Shown here piece after piece: positions 38,843 to 46,914 of a stretch of DNA of 47,835 nt. The stretch is from Acidobacteria bacterium RIFCSPLOWO2_12_FULL_66_21 (GTDB lineage Bacteria; Acidobacteriota; Vicinamibacteria; Vicinamibacterales; 2-12-FULL-66-21), in assembly GCA_001767455.1 (NCBI GenBank), contig MELC01000066.1:5190-53024 (forward strand). The letters run 5' to 3'. The position numbers and the translations under genes are program-made. Each line of letters opens with the position of its first letter. Position 1 is the first letter of the stretch. The notes below the pieces were generated by a model. The model was not told where the DNA came from, did no database searches, and saw nothing but the letters and a program-made list of their open reading frames with translations.

Positions 38843-39955
38843 ATGAGACTCATCCGTGCGGCCTGCCTGCTGACGCTTGCCTCGCTCGGCGGCCTCACCC
38901 AGGCGCCCGCCGATGAGTGGCCGCAATTCCGGGGCTCGGCATCCCTGACCGGCACGTCAGCGGCAACGTTGCCGTCATTGCTGGCTCTCCTCTGGACCTA
39001 TGACGCCGGCGATGCGATTGAGTCGTCGGCGGCGATCGCCGAAGGCGTCGTCTACGTCGGGTCGCACACGGGAGAGCTGCACGCGGTGAACCTCTCCGAC
39101 GGGTCGCTGAAGTGGAAGTACAAGGCGTCGGAGGACGGCATCGGCGAATCGTCGCCGGCCGTGGCCGACGACCTCGTCTACGTCGGCGATCTCGCGGGAA
39201 CGGTGCACGCGGTCGACGCGTCCACCGGCAAGGCCGTGTGGACCTTCGCAACCGGCGGCGAAGTGAAGTCCTCGCCCGTCATCGTCGCTGACACGGTCAT
39301 CGTCGGCGCGTACGACACGTATCTCTACGCCCTCGGAACGAAGGACGGGAAGCTGCGCTGGAAGGTGCGCACGAACGGCTATGTGCACGGCACGGCCGCC
39401 ATCGCCGAGGCCGTCGCGTACGTGGCTGGCTGTGATGAGCTCCTGCACGCCGTCCGCGTCAGCGACGGCAAGGAGCTGTTCACCATCTCGTCGGGCGCGT
39501 ACACCGGCGCCTCCGTCGCCATCAGCGAAGGACGGGCATACTACGGCACGTACGACAACGAGGTGCTGGCGGTCGATCTGAAGACGCGAAGGGTCGCGTG
39601 GACCTACAAGCATCCGCAGCGGCATTTTCCGTTCTATTCGTCGGCGGCGGTGGAGGACGGGCGCGTCATCGTCGGCGGGCGCGACAAGATGGCGCACGGC
39701 ATCGACGCGAGGACAGGCAAGGGGCTGTGGACGTTCACGACGGGCGCGCGCATCGACTCGTCGCCCGTCGTCGCGTCGGGCCACGCCTACGTCGGATCCA
39801 ACGACGGGAAGCTCTACGTGCTCGACGCCGCCACGGGCAAGCTGATCCAGGCGTTCGACGCCGGCGGGCCGCTCTCCGCCTCCCCGGCGATCGCGTCCGG
39901 GCGGCTCGTCATCGGGTCAGGTGACGGAAAGCTGTTCTGCCTCGGTCCTCGATAA
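38843..39955 (+). CDS. Secreted PQQ-type beta-propeller protein
   Basis: The product is 370 residues with a signal peptide (LIRAACLLTLASLGGLTQAP). The mature start is DEWPQFRGSASLTGTS. At least seven blades follow, such as GVVYVGSHTGELHAVNLSDG, LVYVGDLAGTVHAVDASTG and HAYVGSNDGKLYVLDAATG, ending GSGDGKLFCLGPR. The shape is BamB-like, but it is secreted without a lipobox. It starts directly after the stop of the previous propeller gene. A sequence resembling its last blades recurs at 40817-40880, on the other side of the toxin-antitoxin pair. Confidence 0.85.
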   Translation: MRLIRAACLLTLASLGGLTQAPADEWPQFRGSASLTGTSAATLPSLLALLWTYDAGDAIESSAAIAEGVVYVGSHTGELHAVNLSDGSLKWKYKASEDGIGESSPAVADDLVYVGDLAGTVHAVDASTGKAVWTFATGGEVKSSPVIVADTVIVGAYDTYLYALGTKDGKLRWKVRTNGYVHGTAAIAEAVAYVAGCDELLHAVRVSDGKELFTISSGAYTGASVAISEGRAYYGTYDNEVLAVDLKTRRVAWTYKHPQRHFPFYSSAAVEDGRVIVGGRDKMAHGIDARTGKGLWTFTTGARIDSSPVVASGHAYVGSNDGKLYVLDAATGKLIQAFDAGGPLSASPAIASGRLVIGSGDGKLFCLGPR

Positions 39956-39978
39956 GAGATCGCGTCAGTGTCCTGTGG

Positions 39979-39999
39979 TAATCTGGTCAGTATGACCAG
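39979..39999 (+). promoter_or_regulatory. -10 element and palindromic operator at the antitoxin start
   Basis: TAATCT (39979-39984) lies 7 nt before the ATG at 39992. A perfect inverted repeat CTGGTCA-GTA-TGACCAG (39983-39999) spans the end of the -10, the predicted transcript start and the start codon. Phd-type antitoxins repress their own promoters through such palindromes, so this is the likely operator. Confidence 0.6.
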
Positions 40000-40309
40000 T
40001 TTTGGAAAAACCTCGTCGGCGGCAGGACGACGGCACAAATCAAGCGGCTCGCGACCTGGAAGGTGGCAGTTGCAGGACGCCAAGGCCAGATTCAGCGAAC
40101 TGGTCCGACGCGCGAAACAGGAAGGACCGCAGCACGTGACCGTCCACGGTCGCGAGGAGGTTGTCGTGATCGGCGCGGACGACTTTCGCAAACTTGCGGG
40201 CGAGCGCACGGGCCAGGCGCTCGTCGATGCGCTGCAGCAATCACCGCACCGGTCCACGAACATCGAGCCGCCGCGCTCGCGGATGCGGATTCGCGACGTC
40301 GACCTGTGA
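39992..40309 (+). CDS. Phd/YefM-family antitoxin
   Basis: The product is 105 residues. The basic N-terminal extension (residues 1-25) precedes the Phd/YefM domain WQLQDAKARFSELVRRAKQE, then HVTVHGREEVVVIGADDF. The C-terminal tail (SPHRSTNIEPPRSRMRIRD) would wrap the toxin. It should bind its own operator and neutralise the PIN toxin. The stop overlaps the toxin GTG by 4 nt (GTGA), the usual coupling in such pairs. The ATG at 39992 is chosen because a -10 and operator lie directly over it; the upstream ATG at 39968 precedes the promoter. Confidence 0.85.
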   Translation: MTSFGKTSSAAGRRHKSSGSRPGRWQLQDAKARFSELVRRAKQEGPQHVTVHGREEVVVIGADDFRKLAGERTGQALVDALQQSPHRSTNIEPPRSRMRIRDVDL

Positions 40310-40731
40310 CCGGCTGGCTCCTGGACACGAACGTTCTCTCGGAGATCCGTCGGCGGAGGCCACATCGCAAGGTGGTGGCCTTCGTCGCCGAACAGCCGCT
40401 CGATCTCCTTCACGTCAGTACGGTGACGCTTGCCGAGATCCGCTTCGGGATCGAATTGGTGACCGAGGCGAACCGCCGGGCCGAATTGAATGCATGGCTG
40501 ACGCACAAAGTTCGGCCGCTGTTTTCGCAGCGCGTGCTCGACGTCAGCGAGGATGTGCTGTTCAAGTGGCGCCTCCTTGTTGAGGAAGGCCGTAAGTCTG
40601 GACACACGTATTCGCAGCCCGATTTGTTCATCGCGGCGACGGCACTTCATTACGGAATGACCGTGGTTTCCCGGGACACGAGTGAGTACGAACGGGCTGG
40701 CGCTCCGGTGTTCAATCCGTGGGAATCGTGA
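40306..40731 (+). CDS. VapC-like PIN-domain toxin
   Basis: The product is 141 residues from a GTG that overlaps the antitoxin stop. PIN-domain acidic residues are seen in GWLLDTNVLSEI, VTLAEIRFGIE, QPDLFIAATAL and VVSRDTSEYERAG. Such toxins are Mg-dependent RNases that cut tRNA or rRNA and stop growth when the antitoxin is lost. The pair is inserted between a PQQ gene and a PQQ-like remnant. All four acidic positions are intact, so the toxin is probably active. Confidence 0.88.
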   Translation: MTGWLLDTNVLSEIRRRRPHRKVVAFVAEQPLDLLHVSTVTLAEIRFGIELVTEANRRAELNAWLTHKVRPLFSQRVLDVSEDVLFKWRLLVEEGRKSGHTYSQPDLFIAATALHYGMTVVSRDTSEYERAGAPVFNPWES

Positions 40732-40816
40732 ACGGCCGAACCTTTCGTTCGGCGAGGCGCTGTGCGGCGCCCCGCCGCTTGAAGCTATGCGCTTTCGGCG
40801 ACTGCCGCCGCCTCGC

Positions 40817-40880
40817 TCGGGCCGCGCCTACGTCGGCTCCAACGACGGGAAGCTGTTCTGCCTGGGCGCGCGGCGAACCG
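40817..40880 (+). pseudogene. PQQ-propeller C-terminal remnant
   Basis: The translated segment SGRAYVGSNDGKLFCLGARR matches the last blades of the propeller gene that ends at 39955 (AYVGSNDGKL and DGKLFCLG). No upstream propeller sequence is present and there is no nearby start. It is the tail of a deleted paralogue, or a duplicated end next to the inserted toxin-antitoxin pair. Confidence 0.6.
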
Positions 40881-40886
40881 GGCCAA

Positions 40887-41549
40887 TCAGTCGAGCGGGT
40901 GACGCAGCGCGAACGTCATCTCGATGGTGACGATCACGCTGACGGGCTTGTCGTCCCGCGTGCCTGGTTGGAACTCCCACTGTCTCAGGGCGCCAAGCGC
41001 CTGCTCGTCGAGCGACGGTTCGAGCGATCGCATGACTCGCGCGTCAGCCACTCTGCCATCGGGGCCCACGACGACGTCCATCACGACTATGCCCTCGATC
41101 TTCTGACGCATCGCGCTCTCGGTGTACGAGGGCTTCGTCTCCTTCAGGAGGCGCGGCGGGCGAACGCCGGCAGCGCACGTATCGACGGCATTCCCGCCGA
41201 ACGGAACGGTGTTGCGATGCGACTTGCGCTCGATCTGCGAGGGCGCGGTCACGAGCACGTAGGGCGCCGGGCGATCGCCGCCAATCGTGCCGGACACACA
41301 GAGGTCCTCCTGGAAATAGTCGGCCGCCCGCGCGGACATCTGTTTCCGGATGGCGTCGGGAATCACGATGTCGAGCGGCGTGGAAGCCCCCGCAGCTTTC
41401 AGCGTCAAATGCAGCTCGCACGAGCCGCGTCCAATCGTCCGGTAGCTCTCGATCACGCCACAGAACGGCCCCTGCTGTCCCGCCGTGTAGTCGGTCTGCC
41501 GGCCCAGGGAAACGCCGGCGAGCGCGAGGACGAAGAGTATTCGAATCAT
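40887..41549 (-). CDS. TonB C-terminal domain protein
   Basis: The product is 220 residues with a signal peptide (IRILFVLALAGVSLG). Residues 20-115 hold an uncharacterised region with two or three Cys (GPFCGVIESY, EDLCVSGTI). The TonB_C domain is at about 135-215 (GIVVMDVVVGPDGRVADARV, ALGALRQWEFQPG). It lacks a retained transmembrane anchor and Pro-rich linker, so it may not couple to ExbBD. It overlaps the M20 peptidase stop by 4 nt (ATGA) and is the second gene of that operon. Confidence 0.8.
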   Translation of the reverse strand: MIRILFVLALAGVSLGRQTDYTAGQQGPFCGVIESYRTIGRGSCELHLTLKAAGASTPLDIVIPDAIRKQMSARAADYFQEDLCVSGTIGGDRPAPYVLVTAPSQIERKSHRNTVPFGGNAVDTCAAGVRPPRLLKETKPSYTESAMRQKIEGIVVMDVVVGPDGRVADARVMRSLEPSLDEQALGALRQWEFQPGTRDDKPVSVIVTIEMTFALRHPLD

Positions 41550-42952
41550 CGGGTTACCGTCTCCTTCAGCGCATTGAACAGGATCCGTATCGCCGGACCG
41601 ACTGCCTCGGCCGGCAGGAACTCCGCGTCGCCGTGCATGGAGCCGACTGCCGCGGCCGGCACCACGACGGGCGTGAACCCATAGCTTTTGACGCCGAGCG
41701 GGCGAAAACCGTTTGAATCGGTCCCATACGGCACGACCATCGGCGTGAGGATCGCGTCCGGGTGCTCCTGCTTCACCGCGGATTCCAGCGCCTTGTAGAA
41801 CTTCGAGTCCTGCGTCGTCACGACCGGGTCCTCACCCTCATAAGTGATCTCGATCTTGATCTCGGGGTCGCCAAGCCTGCGCCTGATCTCCGCCAGCCAC
41901 TGCTCCTTCGTCGTGCCCGGCAGGACGCGGCAGTCGAGCGTCGCCTCGGCAACCGACGGGATGACGTTCACCTTCGGCGGCTCGCCGACGCCGGAACGGA
42001 AACTGGTGATCGAGATCGTCGAGTGCTGGATCGCGTTGTTGAACTTGTTCTGTGCAAGCGGGCCCACCCTTGACGTCATGTTCAAAGGCGGGGACCCCTG
42101 CACCCCGCCAGGCTCGTCGCTCGCGGGGACCCCTTCGCCCCGCGCCGCTCCTCGCTTCGTCTGAAGCACGCTGAACGGCGTCGTTGGCATCGGTTCGCCC
42201 AGCAGCCGCGCCAGCGCCCTGATCATCTTGTCGTTCGGGTTCCTGTCGTGCGGCTGCGATCCATGGCCCGCCACCCCTTCCGCGCGCAGCTTCAGCCACA
42301 GGATCTTCTTCTCCGCCACCGAGATGCCGAACACCAGCTTCCCGGGCGCGAACAGGTCGCGGCTCCCGAAGCCCCCCTCGTCCAGGACGTACTCGGGATC
42401 GAGCTCGTCGTAGTGGTTCTTCCGCATCCACTGTGCGCCGAGCTCTCCGCCGACTTCCTCGTCTGGCACGGCCATGAAGATGACGTCGCGCTCGAGCGGC
42501 ACGTTCTGCCGCTTCAGGGACAGGAACGCCATCAACTGAACGACGCCGAGCCCTTTCATGTCCATCGTGCCGCGGCCCCAGATTTTGCCGTCGGCAATCT
42601 CCGCCCCGAACGGATCGTGCTGCCATCGCGACGGATCCGTGGGAACGACGTCCATGTGGTGCAGCAGCAGGATCGGTTTGGCCGCGCCGGTTCCCTTCAG
42701 CCGCGCGAGCACGATCGAGCGCCCGGGCGCCGACTCGTAGCGCTTCACCGGCACGCCTTCACGCTGGAGGAGCGACACGAGCAGGTCGGCCGCCTTCGTC
42801 ACGTCCCCCGGCGGGTTGGATGTGTTGATGCGGACGTACGATTGAATCGTCCGGATTGCCTCCGCCTCGACCGCCTTCCAGTCAGGCGCCCCCTGCGCCC
42901 CGGCGGCGGCCGGCACCACCACGGCGAACAGGCCGGCGACAAGTCTCTTCAC
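41546..42952 (-). CDS. Secreted M20-family metallopeptidase with repeat-derived insertion
   Basis: The product is 468 residues with a signal peptide (RLVAGLFAVVVPAAAGAQG). Metal and catalytic residues are present: LLLHHMDVVP, GRGTMDMKG, VPDEEVGGE, VLDEGG and GSMHGDAEF. It would hydrolyse dipeptides or N-acyl amino acids outside the cytoplasm. Between PFSVLQT and MTSRVGPLAQ about 26 residues (GAARGEGVPASDEPGGVQG) are encoded by two palindromic repeats and look foreign to the dimerisation domain. The GTG start at 42952 has AGAGG 8 nt upstream; a divergent gene starts at 43034. Confidence 0.88.
   Translation of the reverse strand: MKRLVAGLFAVVVPAAAGAQGAPDWKAVEAEAIRTIQSYVRINTSNPPGDVTKAADLLVSLLQREGVPVKRYESAPGRSIVLARLKGTGAAKPILLLHHMDVVPTDPSRWQHDPFGAEIADGKIWGRGTMDMKGLGVVQLMAFLSLKRQNVPLERDVIFMAVPDEEVGGELGAQWMRKNHYDELDPEYVLDEGGFGSRDLFAPGKLVFGISVAEKKILWLKLRAEGVAGHGSQPHDRNPNDKMIRALARLLGEPMPTTPFSVLQTKRGAARGEGVPASDEPGGVQGSPPLNMTSRVGPLAQNKFNNAIQHSTISITSFRSGVGEPPKVNVIPSVAEATLDCRVLPGTTKEQWLAEIRRRLGDPEIKIEITYEGEDPVVTTQDSKFYKALESAVKQEHPDAILTPMVVPYGTDSNGFRPLGVKSYGFTPVVVPAAAVGSMHGDAEFLPAEAVGPAIRILFNALKETVTR
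42087..42144. repeat. Two GC-rich palindromic repeats inside the M20 peptidase gene
   Basis: Hairpin 1 (42087-42109) has arms GGCGGGG and CCCCGCC. Hairpin 2 (42122-42144) has arms CGCGGGG and CCCCGCG. Both loops read ACCCCTnCn, so they are copies of one unit. A similar unit lies at 22052-22073. Confidence 0.7.
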
Positions 42953-42966
42953 AGCGTTACCTCTTG

Positions 42967-42988
42967 GCTGATTTGCTCAAATATCAGC
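42967..42988. promoter_or_regulatory. Inverted repeat in divergent promoter region
   Basis: Arms GCTGAT (42967-42972) and ATCAGC (42983-42988) enclose the palindrome ATTTG-CT-CAAAT. It lies between the divergent starts at 42952 and 43034, where a regulator could control both genes. No binding protein can be named. Confidence 0.35.
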
Positions 42989-43033
42989 GCAATGTTACAA
43001 CCTCCACCAGCAATTATCTGCTCGGAGGCGTCC

Positions 43034-44086
43034 ATGACCTACGCGCGCACGCGGATCTTTCTGGCGGCAGTCACCTTCTCGACGGCGGCAACGCCGGCCG
43101 CCGCGCAGGCCCCCGTGACAATCGCGGGCGTCACCGCGGCTCCCGGGGCCACCGCATCGGGCACGCTGAACATCGCGGCACGGCCGGGGGATCAGGGCAC
43201 GACGGTTCCCTTCACCGTCGTCAACGGCAAGGAAGCGGGACCGGTGCTCGCGCTGGTCGCTGGAACTCACGGAATGGAGTACGTGCCGATCGTCGCGCTG
43301 CAGCGCATGCGCACGGCGATCGATCCGGCGACGTTGCGCGGTACGGTGATCATGGTGCACGTCGCGAACATGCCGTCCTATCTGGGCCGCACGATCTACT
43401 ACTCCCCCGTGGACGGCAAGAACCTGAACCGTGTCTATCCCGGCAAGGCCGACGGCACAATCTCGGAGCGGATCGCCGACGCGCTGACGCGCGAGGTCAT
43501 CGCGCGCGCGACGCACCTGATCGATCTCCACTGCGGCGACGGGAACGAGTCGCTCCGGCCGTACTCGTACTGGATCACCACCGGCGATCCGAAAGTCGCG
43601 CAGACCGGGCGCGAGATGGCGCTCGCCTTCGGCCTCGACCACATCATCGTCGATCGCGGGCGTCCGGTGGATCCGGCCGCGTCCGCCTATACGTCCAACA
43701 CCGCGATCACGCGCGGCAAGCCGGGCCTCACGACCGAGACAGGCGGCCTCGGACGCGTGGACGAGGAGTCGATCGCGCTCGTCGATCGCGGTGTGCGCGG
43801 CGTGATGCGCCACCTCGGCATGCTGACCGCGGGGCCCGACCCGGCCGGCCAGCCCATCTGGATCGAGCGGAACATCGTCATCCGCGCGGAGAGCACGGGC
43901 ATCTTCTATCCGGCGGTCGAGCGCGGCCACACCGTGGCGAAAGGGACGGTCATCGGCCGCATCACCGATTTCCACGGCCGCGCGCTGGAGGAGATTCGCT
44001 CGCCGTTCGACGGCGAGATTCTGTACGTCCTGGGCACGCCGCCCATCACCAAAGGAGAGCCTGTCGCCATGGTCGGCGCGCGTTAG
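43034..44086 (+). CDS. Secreted AstE/AspA-type succinylglutamate desuccinylase/aspartoacylase-like hydrolase
   Basis: The product is 350 residues with a signal peptide (RIFLAAVTFSTAATPAAAQ). The zinc-carboxypeptidase fold has LVAGTHGMEYVPIVAL (His and Glu ligands), NLNRVYPGKADG, THLIDLHCGDGNE (third His) and TRGKPGLTTETGGLG with the catalytic Glu candidate. A C-terminal biotinyl/lipoyl-like barrel follows (GHTVAKGTVIGRITDFHG). Related enzymes deacylate amino acids; an exported form would act on extracellular substrates, fitting the neighbouring M20 peptidase. GGAGG lies 5 nt before the ATG. The stop abuts that of the convergent gene with no gap. Confidence 0.85.
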   Translation: MTYARTRIFLAAVTFSTAATPAAAQAPVTIAGVTAAPGATASGTLNIAARPGDQGTTVPFTVVNGKEAGPVLALVAGTHGMEYVPIVALQRMRTAIDPATLRGTVIMVHVANMPSYLGRTIYYSPVDGKNLNRVYPGKADGTISERIADALTREVIARATHLIDLHCGDGNESLRPYSYWITTGDPKVAQTGREMALAFGLDHIIVDRGRPVDPAASAYTSNTAITRGKPGLTTETGGLGRVDEESIALVDRGVRGVMRHLGMLTAGPDPAGQPIWIERNIVIRAESTGIFYPAVERGHTVAKGTVIGRITDFHGRALEEIRSPFDGEILYVLGTPPITKGEPVAMVGAR

Positions 44087-45373
44087 TTAACGCCGTTCTC
44101 CCCTGCTCCTGTTGATGCTCCCGATCGCGTAGAGATGCTTGTCCGTCCGCAGGAAGATCTGCCCCTGCGAGATGGCCACGGAGCTCAACGTGAACTCGTC
44201 CACGACGTTTTCCGCGAGCAGCTCGAACTTCGGGCCCGCGGAGAAGACCGCCGTCACGCCCTCTTCGCTCGTCACGTACATCCGCCCGTCCGCGAGGATG
44301 GGCGAGGCGCTGTAGGTGCCCGCGCGCAGGCGCTCGGGCCCCCAGACGACGGCGCCGGTGTGGAGATCGAGCGCGTGCACAACGCCGTTGTCCGTCAGCA
44401 CGTACAGGTTCCTGCCGTCGCTGACCGGCGTCGGCACGTCCGGACCGTTGTTGAACTCCCACACCTTGTGCGTCGCCGTCACGTCTCCGCGCCCGCCGGC
44501 CTTCAGCGCCAGCAGCGGCCGCTGACGGGCCGGAGCGACAATCAGGCCATCCACCACCAGCGCCGACGCGACGAGCCGGTACGAAGGGTTGTTGCCGGGG
44601 TTCAATCCCCTCGCACGCCACAACTCCTTCCCTGTCGCCGGATCGTGGCCCGTCACGACGTCGCCGCCGGTGACGACGATCTCCGTCGTCGAACCATACT
44701 GCAGCAGCGCGGGTGTGGTGTACGCGTCCGGCGATTCACGGATCGCGTCGGTCGGGCGCTCGACCCGCCAGATCGTTGTTCCGGTCTTTGTATCGACGCG
44801 GAGCAGGTACGACGGATCGTCCGTTTTCATGCCGTGCAGGACCTGCACGTAGAGCGCGCCGTCGTGGAGCAGCGGCGACGAGGCGTAGCCCCAGTTCAGG
44901 CCAAAGGCACCGTAGTCCTTCTGGATGTCGCGCGCCCACAGCTCGCGGCCCGCGAAGTCGAATCCCTTGAGTACGCCCGTCCCGGTGATCACCCAGACGC
45001 TCGTGCCGTCGGTGACCGGCGACGGCGTGGACATGTTCTGCTTGCGCTGCCGGTTGTTGCCTCCGCCGAGCGGCGCCTTCCAGAGGATGGAGCCGTCCAG
45101 GCGGCTCACACACCACAGCTCGAGGTCGCCGCCCATCTCCTGCAACGCCACGTTCAGGAAGATCCGATCGTTCCAGACGATCGGCGTCGAGCCGCTGCGG
45201 GCCGGCATCGCGAGCGTCCAGGCGACATTCTCGGTCGCCGACCACGTGATCGGCAGCCCTTTCTCGGAGCTCACGCCGTTCAAGTGCGGCCCTCGCCACT
45301 GCGGCCAGTTCTCCGCGGATACGGCGCACACTCCGCAAACGACGAGCACCGCCGACAGGCATGACCGTTTCAT
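44087..45373 (-). CDS. Secreted PQQ-type beta-propeller protein
   Basis: The product is 428 residues with a signal peptide (SCLSAVLVVCGVCAVSA). ENWPQWRGPHLNGVSSEKGL starts the mature part and closely mirrors the start of the protein at 35979-37301 (ENWPQWRGPGSRG), so they are paralogues. Blades include DGSILWKAPLGGG, GVVHALDLHTGAVVWGP and GRMYVTSEEGVTAVFSAGP. The ATG at 45373 has GAAGGA 8 nt upstream. The longer frame to 45463 has no support. Its role in the envelope is unknown. Confidence 0.85.
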   Translation of the reverse strand: MKRSCLSAVLVVCGVCAVSAENWPQWRGPHLNGVSSEKGLPITWSATENVAWTLAMPARSGSTPIVWNDRIFLNVALQEMGGDLELWCVSRLDGSILWKAPLGGGNNRQRKQNMSTPSPVTDGTSVWVITGTGVLKGFDFAGRELWARDIQKDYGAFGLNWGYASSPLLHDGALYVQVLHGMKTDDPSYLLRVDTKTGTTIWRVERPTDAIRESPDAYTTPALLQYGSTTEIVVTGGDVVTGHDPATGKELWRARGLNPGNNPSYRLVASALVVDGLIVAPARQRPLLALKAGGRGDVTATHKVWEFNNGPDVPTPVSDGRNLYVLTDNGVVHALDLHTGAVVWGPERLRAGTYSASPILADGRMYVTSEEGVTAVFSAGPKFELLAENVVDEFTLSSVAISQGQIFLRTDKHLYAIGSINRSRGERR

Positions 45374-45463
45374 TATGGCGTGTCCTTCGGGCTGATCATC
45401 CCGATCGGACGGCTGGCCGTCAACCTGCGTCGAATGCCCGCGAGGCGCAGACCCCGGCGTCAA

Positions 45464-46210
45464 TCAAGCGGCGGGACGATCTCCGCGGTGCCGAGGCGAG
45501 TTCGCGTGTCCGTCCTGCCGTGCATCGTCGCGGAATCCGAGCATGACAATCGCTGCACCGAGATCCCAGAGTACGACGAGCCCAAACGCGTACTCGGCAA
45601 CAGCCTGGAGCTCGCTGAGACGCGGCGCCGCCGCCGTGACGACGCCAAAGAAGACACTGGCCACTGCCGCCGGAACGCCCAACAGACCGAACCATCTCGA
45701 GGCGACGCCGGTGCGGAGAATGGCAACTGAGTAGAGAGCGCCTCCGACCCCGAGCAGCACGTTGGCGACGGCCTGCTGCACGTCGATGATCGCGACCACT
45801 GTTCGTGCCAATGGCTCGAGGGCCCGGCGGGTCATCGCGTCTGCCGCGGCATAGTCGCTCGGGAACTGTCGCACGAACGCCACGACCGCGGCATCCTGCA
45901 CGATCCCGATCAGTATTCCCGCCGAAAACGCTACGAGCGCCCACAACGCAATGCTTCTGGCCGGTCGCGTCAGGTAGTAGAGGCCGACGCCCTCTCCCAC
46001 GGCGAACACCGCATAAGCCAGGAACAGCCATTCGCGGACGAGGTAGGACGGCCCTCTCTGTACAAGCGACAGGAAGTCGGCGGGGTCGCGAAGAGGAATC
46101 TCCTGTCCTCCCAGGCTGTGAACCGCACCGACCAACGCTCCCGCCAGTCCTGCGGACACCCCCAGTAGCGCGCAAGCGCCGCCGACCCTGACGATGGTTG
46201 CGTTGTTCAT
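45464..46210 (-). CDS. DUF4386-like polytopic membrane protein
   Basis: The product is 248 residues with about six membrane segments. Examples are VRVGGACALLGVSAGLAGAL, FLAYAVFAVGEGVGLYYL, IALWALVAFSAGILIGIV, ANVLLGVGGALYSVAIL and LGVPAAVASVFFGVVTAAAP. The layout fits the DUF4386 family, whose function is not known. No charged catalytic motif is visible. The ATG at 46210 is chosen from the membrane segment phase; the extension to 46267 is Arg-rich and unlikely. It lies just left of the integron-like array. Confidence 0.7.
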   Translation of the reverse strand: MNNATIVRVGGACALLGVSAGLAGALVGAVHSLGGQEIPLRDPADFLSLVQRGPSYLVREWLFLAYAVFAVGEGVGLYYLTRPARSIALWALVAFSAGILIGIVQDAAVVAFVRQFPSDYAAADAMTRRALEPLARTVVAIIDVQQAVANVLLGVGGALYSVAILRTGVASRWFGLLGVPAAVASVFFGVVTAAAPRLSELQAVAEYAFGLVVLWDLGAAIVMLGFRDDARQDGHANSPRHRGDRPAA

Positions 46211-46614
46211 GGCACTGTGAAGACGGCACGTCGACCGGTGCGGCTCAGTTGCGCGCCGCGGCGACATGATGGCACAAATGGTCGGCCGCTACATTGGACC
46301 TACGAGGTAGACGGCGACTTCGAGCGATCGCGCCGCACAGCCGGCGCCACGACTGCTCAACGGTGGGGACCACCGCGCGCCGCCGCGCGAGCGTGGCGCG
46401 GGAATGGACCCGCGCCACGGACCTGCACGAATGACCCCGACGCGCGCAGGAGCCAGATGCGTTCATCGATTGGCGCGACCGAGATCGGAACGCCGGAATC
46501 CCCCCAGACGCCGCGACCCACCCGGGTGTTGCGGAGCCGCAAGGCGCCGCGATGTACACCGAGAAGCTGCCACGACCCCGATGCAAAAGATCCGAGTATC
46601 TTGTTTCCCTGTCT
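46211..46614. other. Gap without a supportable gene; contains one strong hairpin
   Basis: No frame in these 404 bp shows protein-like composition across its length. A minus-strand stretch (46374-46610, reading ILGSFASGSWQLLGVHRGAL and onward) has some coding character, but no start or match that I recognise. It may be a relic cassette. A perfect 10-bp stem GTGGCGCGGG / CCCGCGCCAC (46393-46418, 6-nt loop) is present. Confidence 0.5.
46393..46418. repeat. Perfect 10-bp-stem palindrome
   Basis: GTGGCGCGGG and CCCGCGCCAC flank a 6-nt loop in a gene-free gap. It could be a REP-like unit or a structure near the end of the integron-like array. No T-tract follows. Confidence 0.55.
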
Positions 46615-46686
46615 GGCTAACGTGGGCGCTGAGCCGCGGCACTCACTCGCCGCGCCGGCGCCGACGGCTCCAGCGCGATGTTGGGC
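46615..46686 (+). other. Integron attC-like site 1
   Basis: The 72-bp site folds on itself with GGCTAAC (R'') facing GTTGGGC (R', GTTRRRY) at the ends. Inner boxes GCGCTGAGCCG and CGGCTCCAGCGC pair except for one unpaired base, as in attC extrahelical bases. A variable centre lies between. The cut would be between G46680 and T46681. Confidence 0.7.
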
Positions 46687-46701
46687 TGCTCCGTCCGGGT
46701 G

Positions 46702-46707
46702 TAGAAT
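46702..46707 (+). promoter_or_regulatory. -10 element, leaderless type, cassette A
   Basis: TAGAAT ends 6 nt before the ATG of the antitoxin remnant at 46714. The cassette therefore carries its own promoter. Confidence 0.45.
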
Positions 46708-46713
46708 CGTCTC

Positions 46714-46891
46714 ATGACGTCTCGAGCGCAAGAACTTCTTCGAGAAGCATTGACTTTGCCGATTGACGAACGAGCCGATGTCGCGTTTCCCCTATCACGT
46801 CGTCTACCTCGACACGCCTGGCGGACTCCGAGTTCTCGCCATCGCGCACGACCGTCGGAAGCCTGAGTACTGGAAGAGTCGTCTGCGGTAG
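46714..46891 (+). pseudogene. Deleted toxin-antitoxin pair (antitoxin start joined to RelE/ParE-type toxin end)
   Basis: The first 23 codons read MTSRAQELLREALTLPIDER, typical of small addiction-module antitoxins. In the next frame, from 46778, MSRFPYHVVYLDTPGGLRVL and AIAHDRRKPEYWKSRLR are the C-terminal strands and tail of a RelE/ParE-fold toxin. The antitoxin C-terminus and the toxin N-terminus are missing, so an internal deletion has fused the genes. The join lies near 46786. A 37-residue toxin-end peptide could still be made from 46778. Confidence 0.6.
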
Positions 46892-46914
46892 CCGACCTGT
46901 CACTGTATTCGTCA

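Noticed and set aside
46245-46731. Overlapping frames of 110-165 codons left of attC-like site 1
   Set aside because: None has consistent coding character, a ribosome site or a recognisable domain; several run through the attC-like hairpin.
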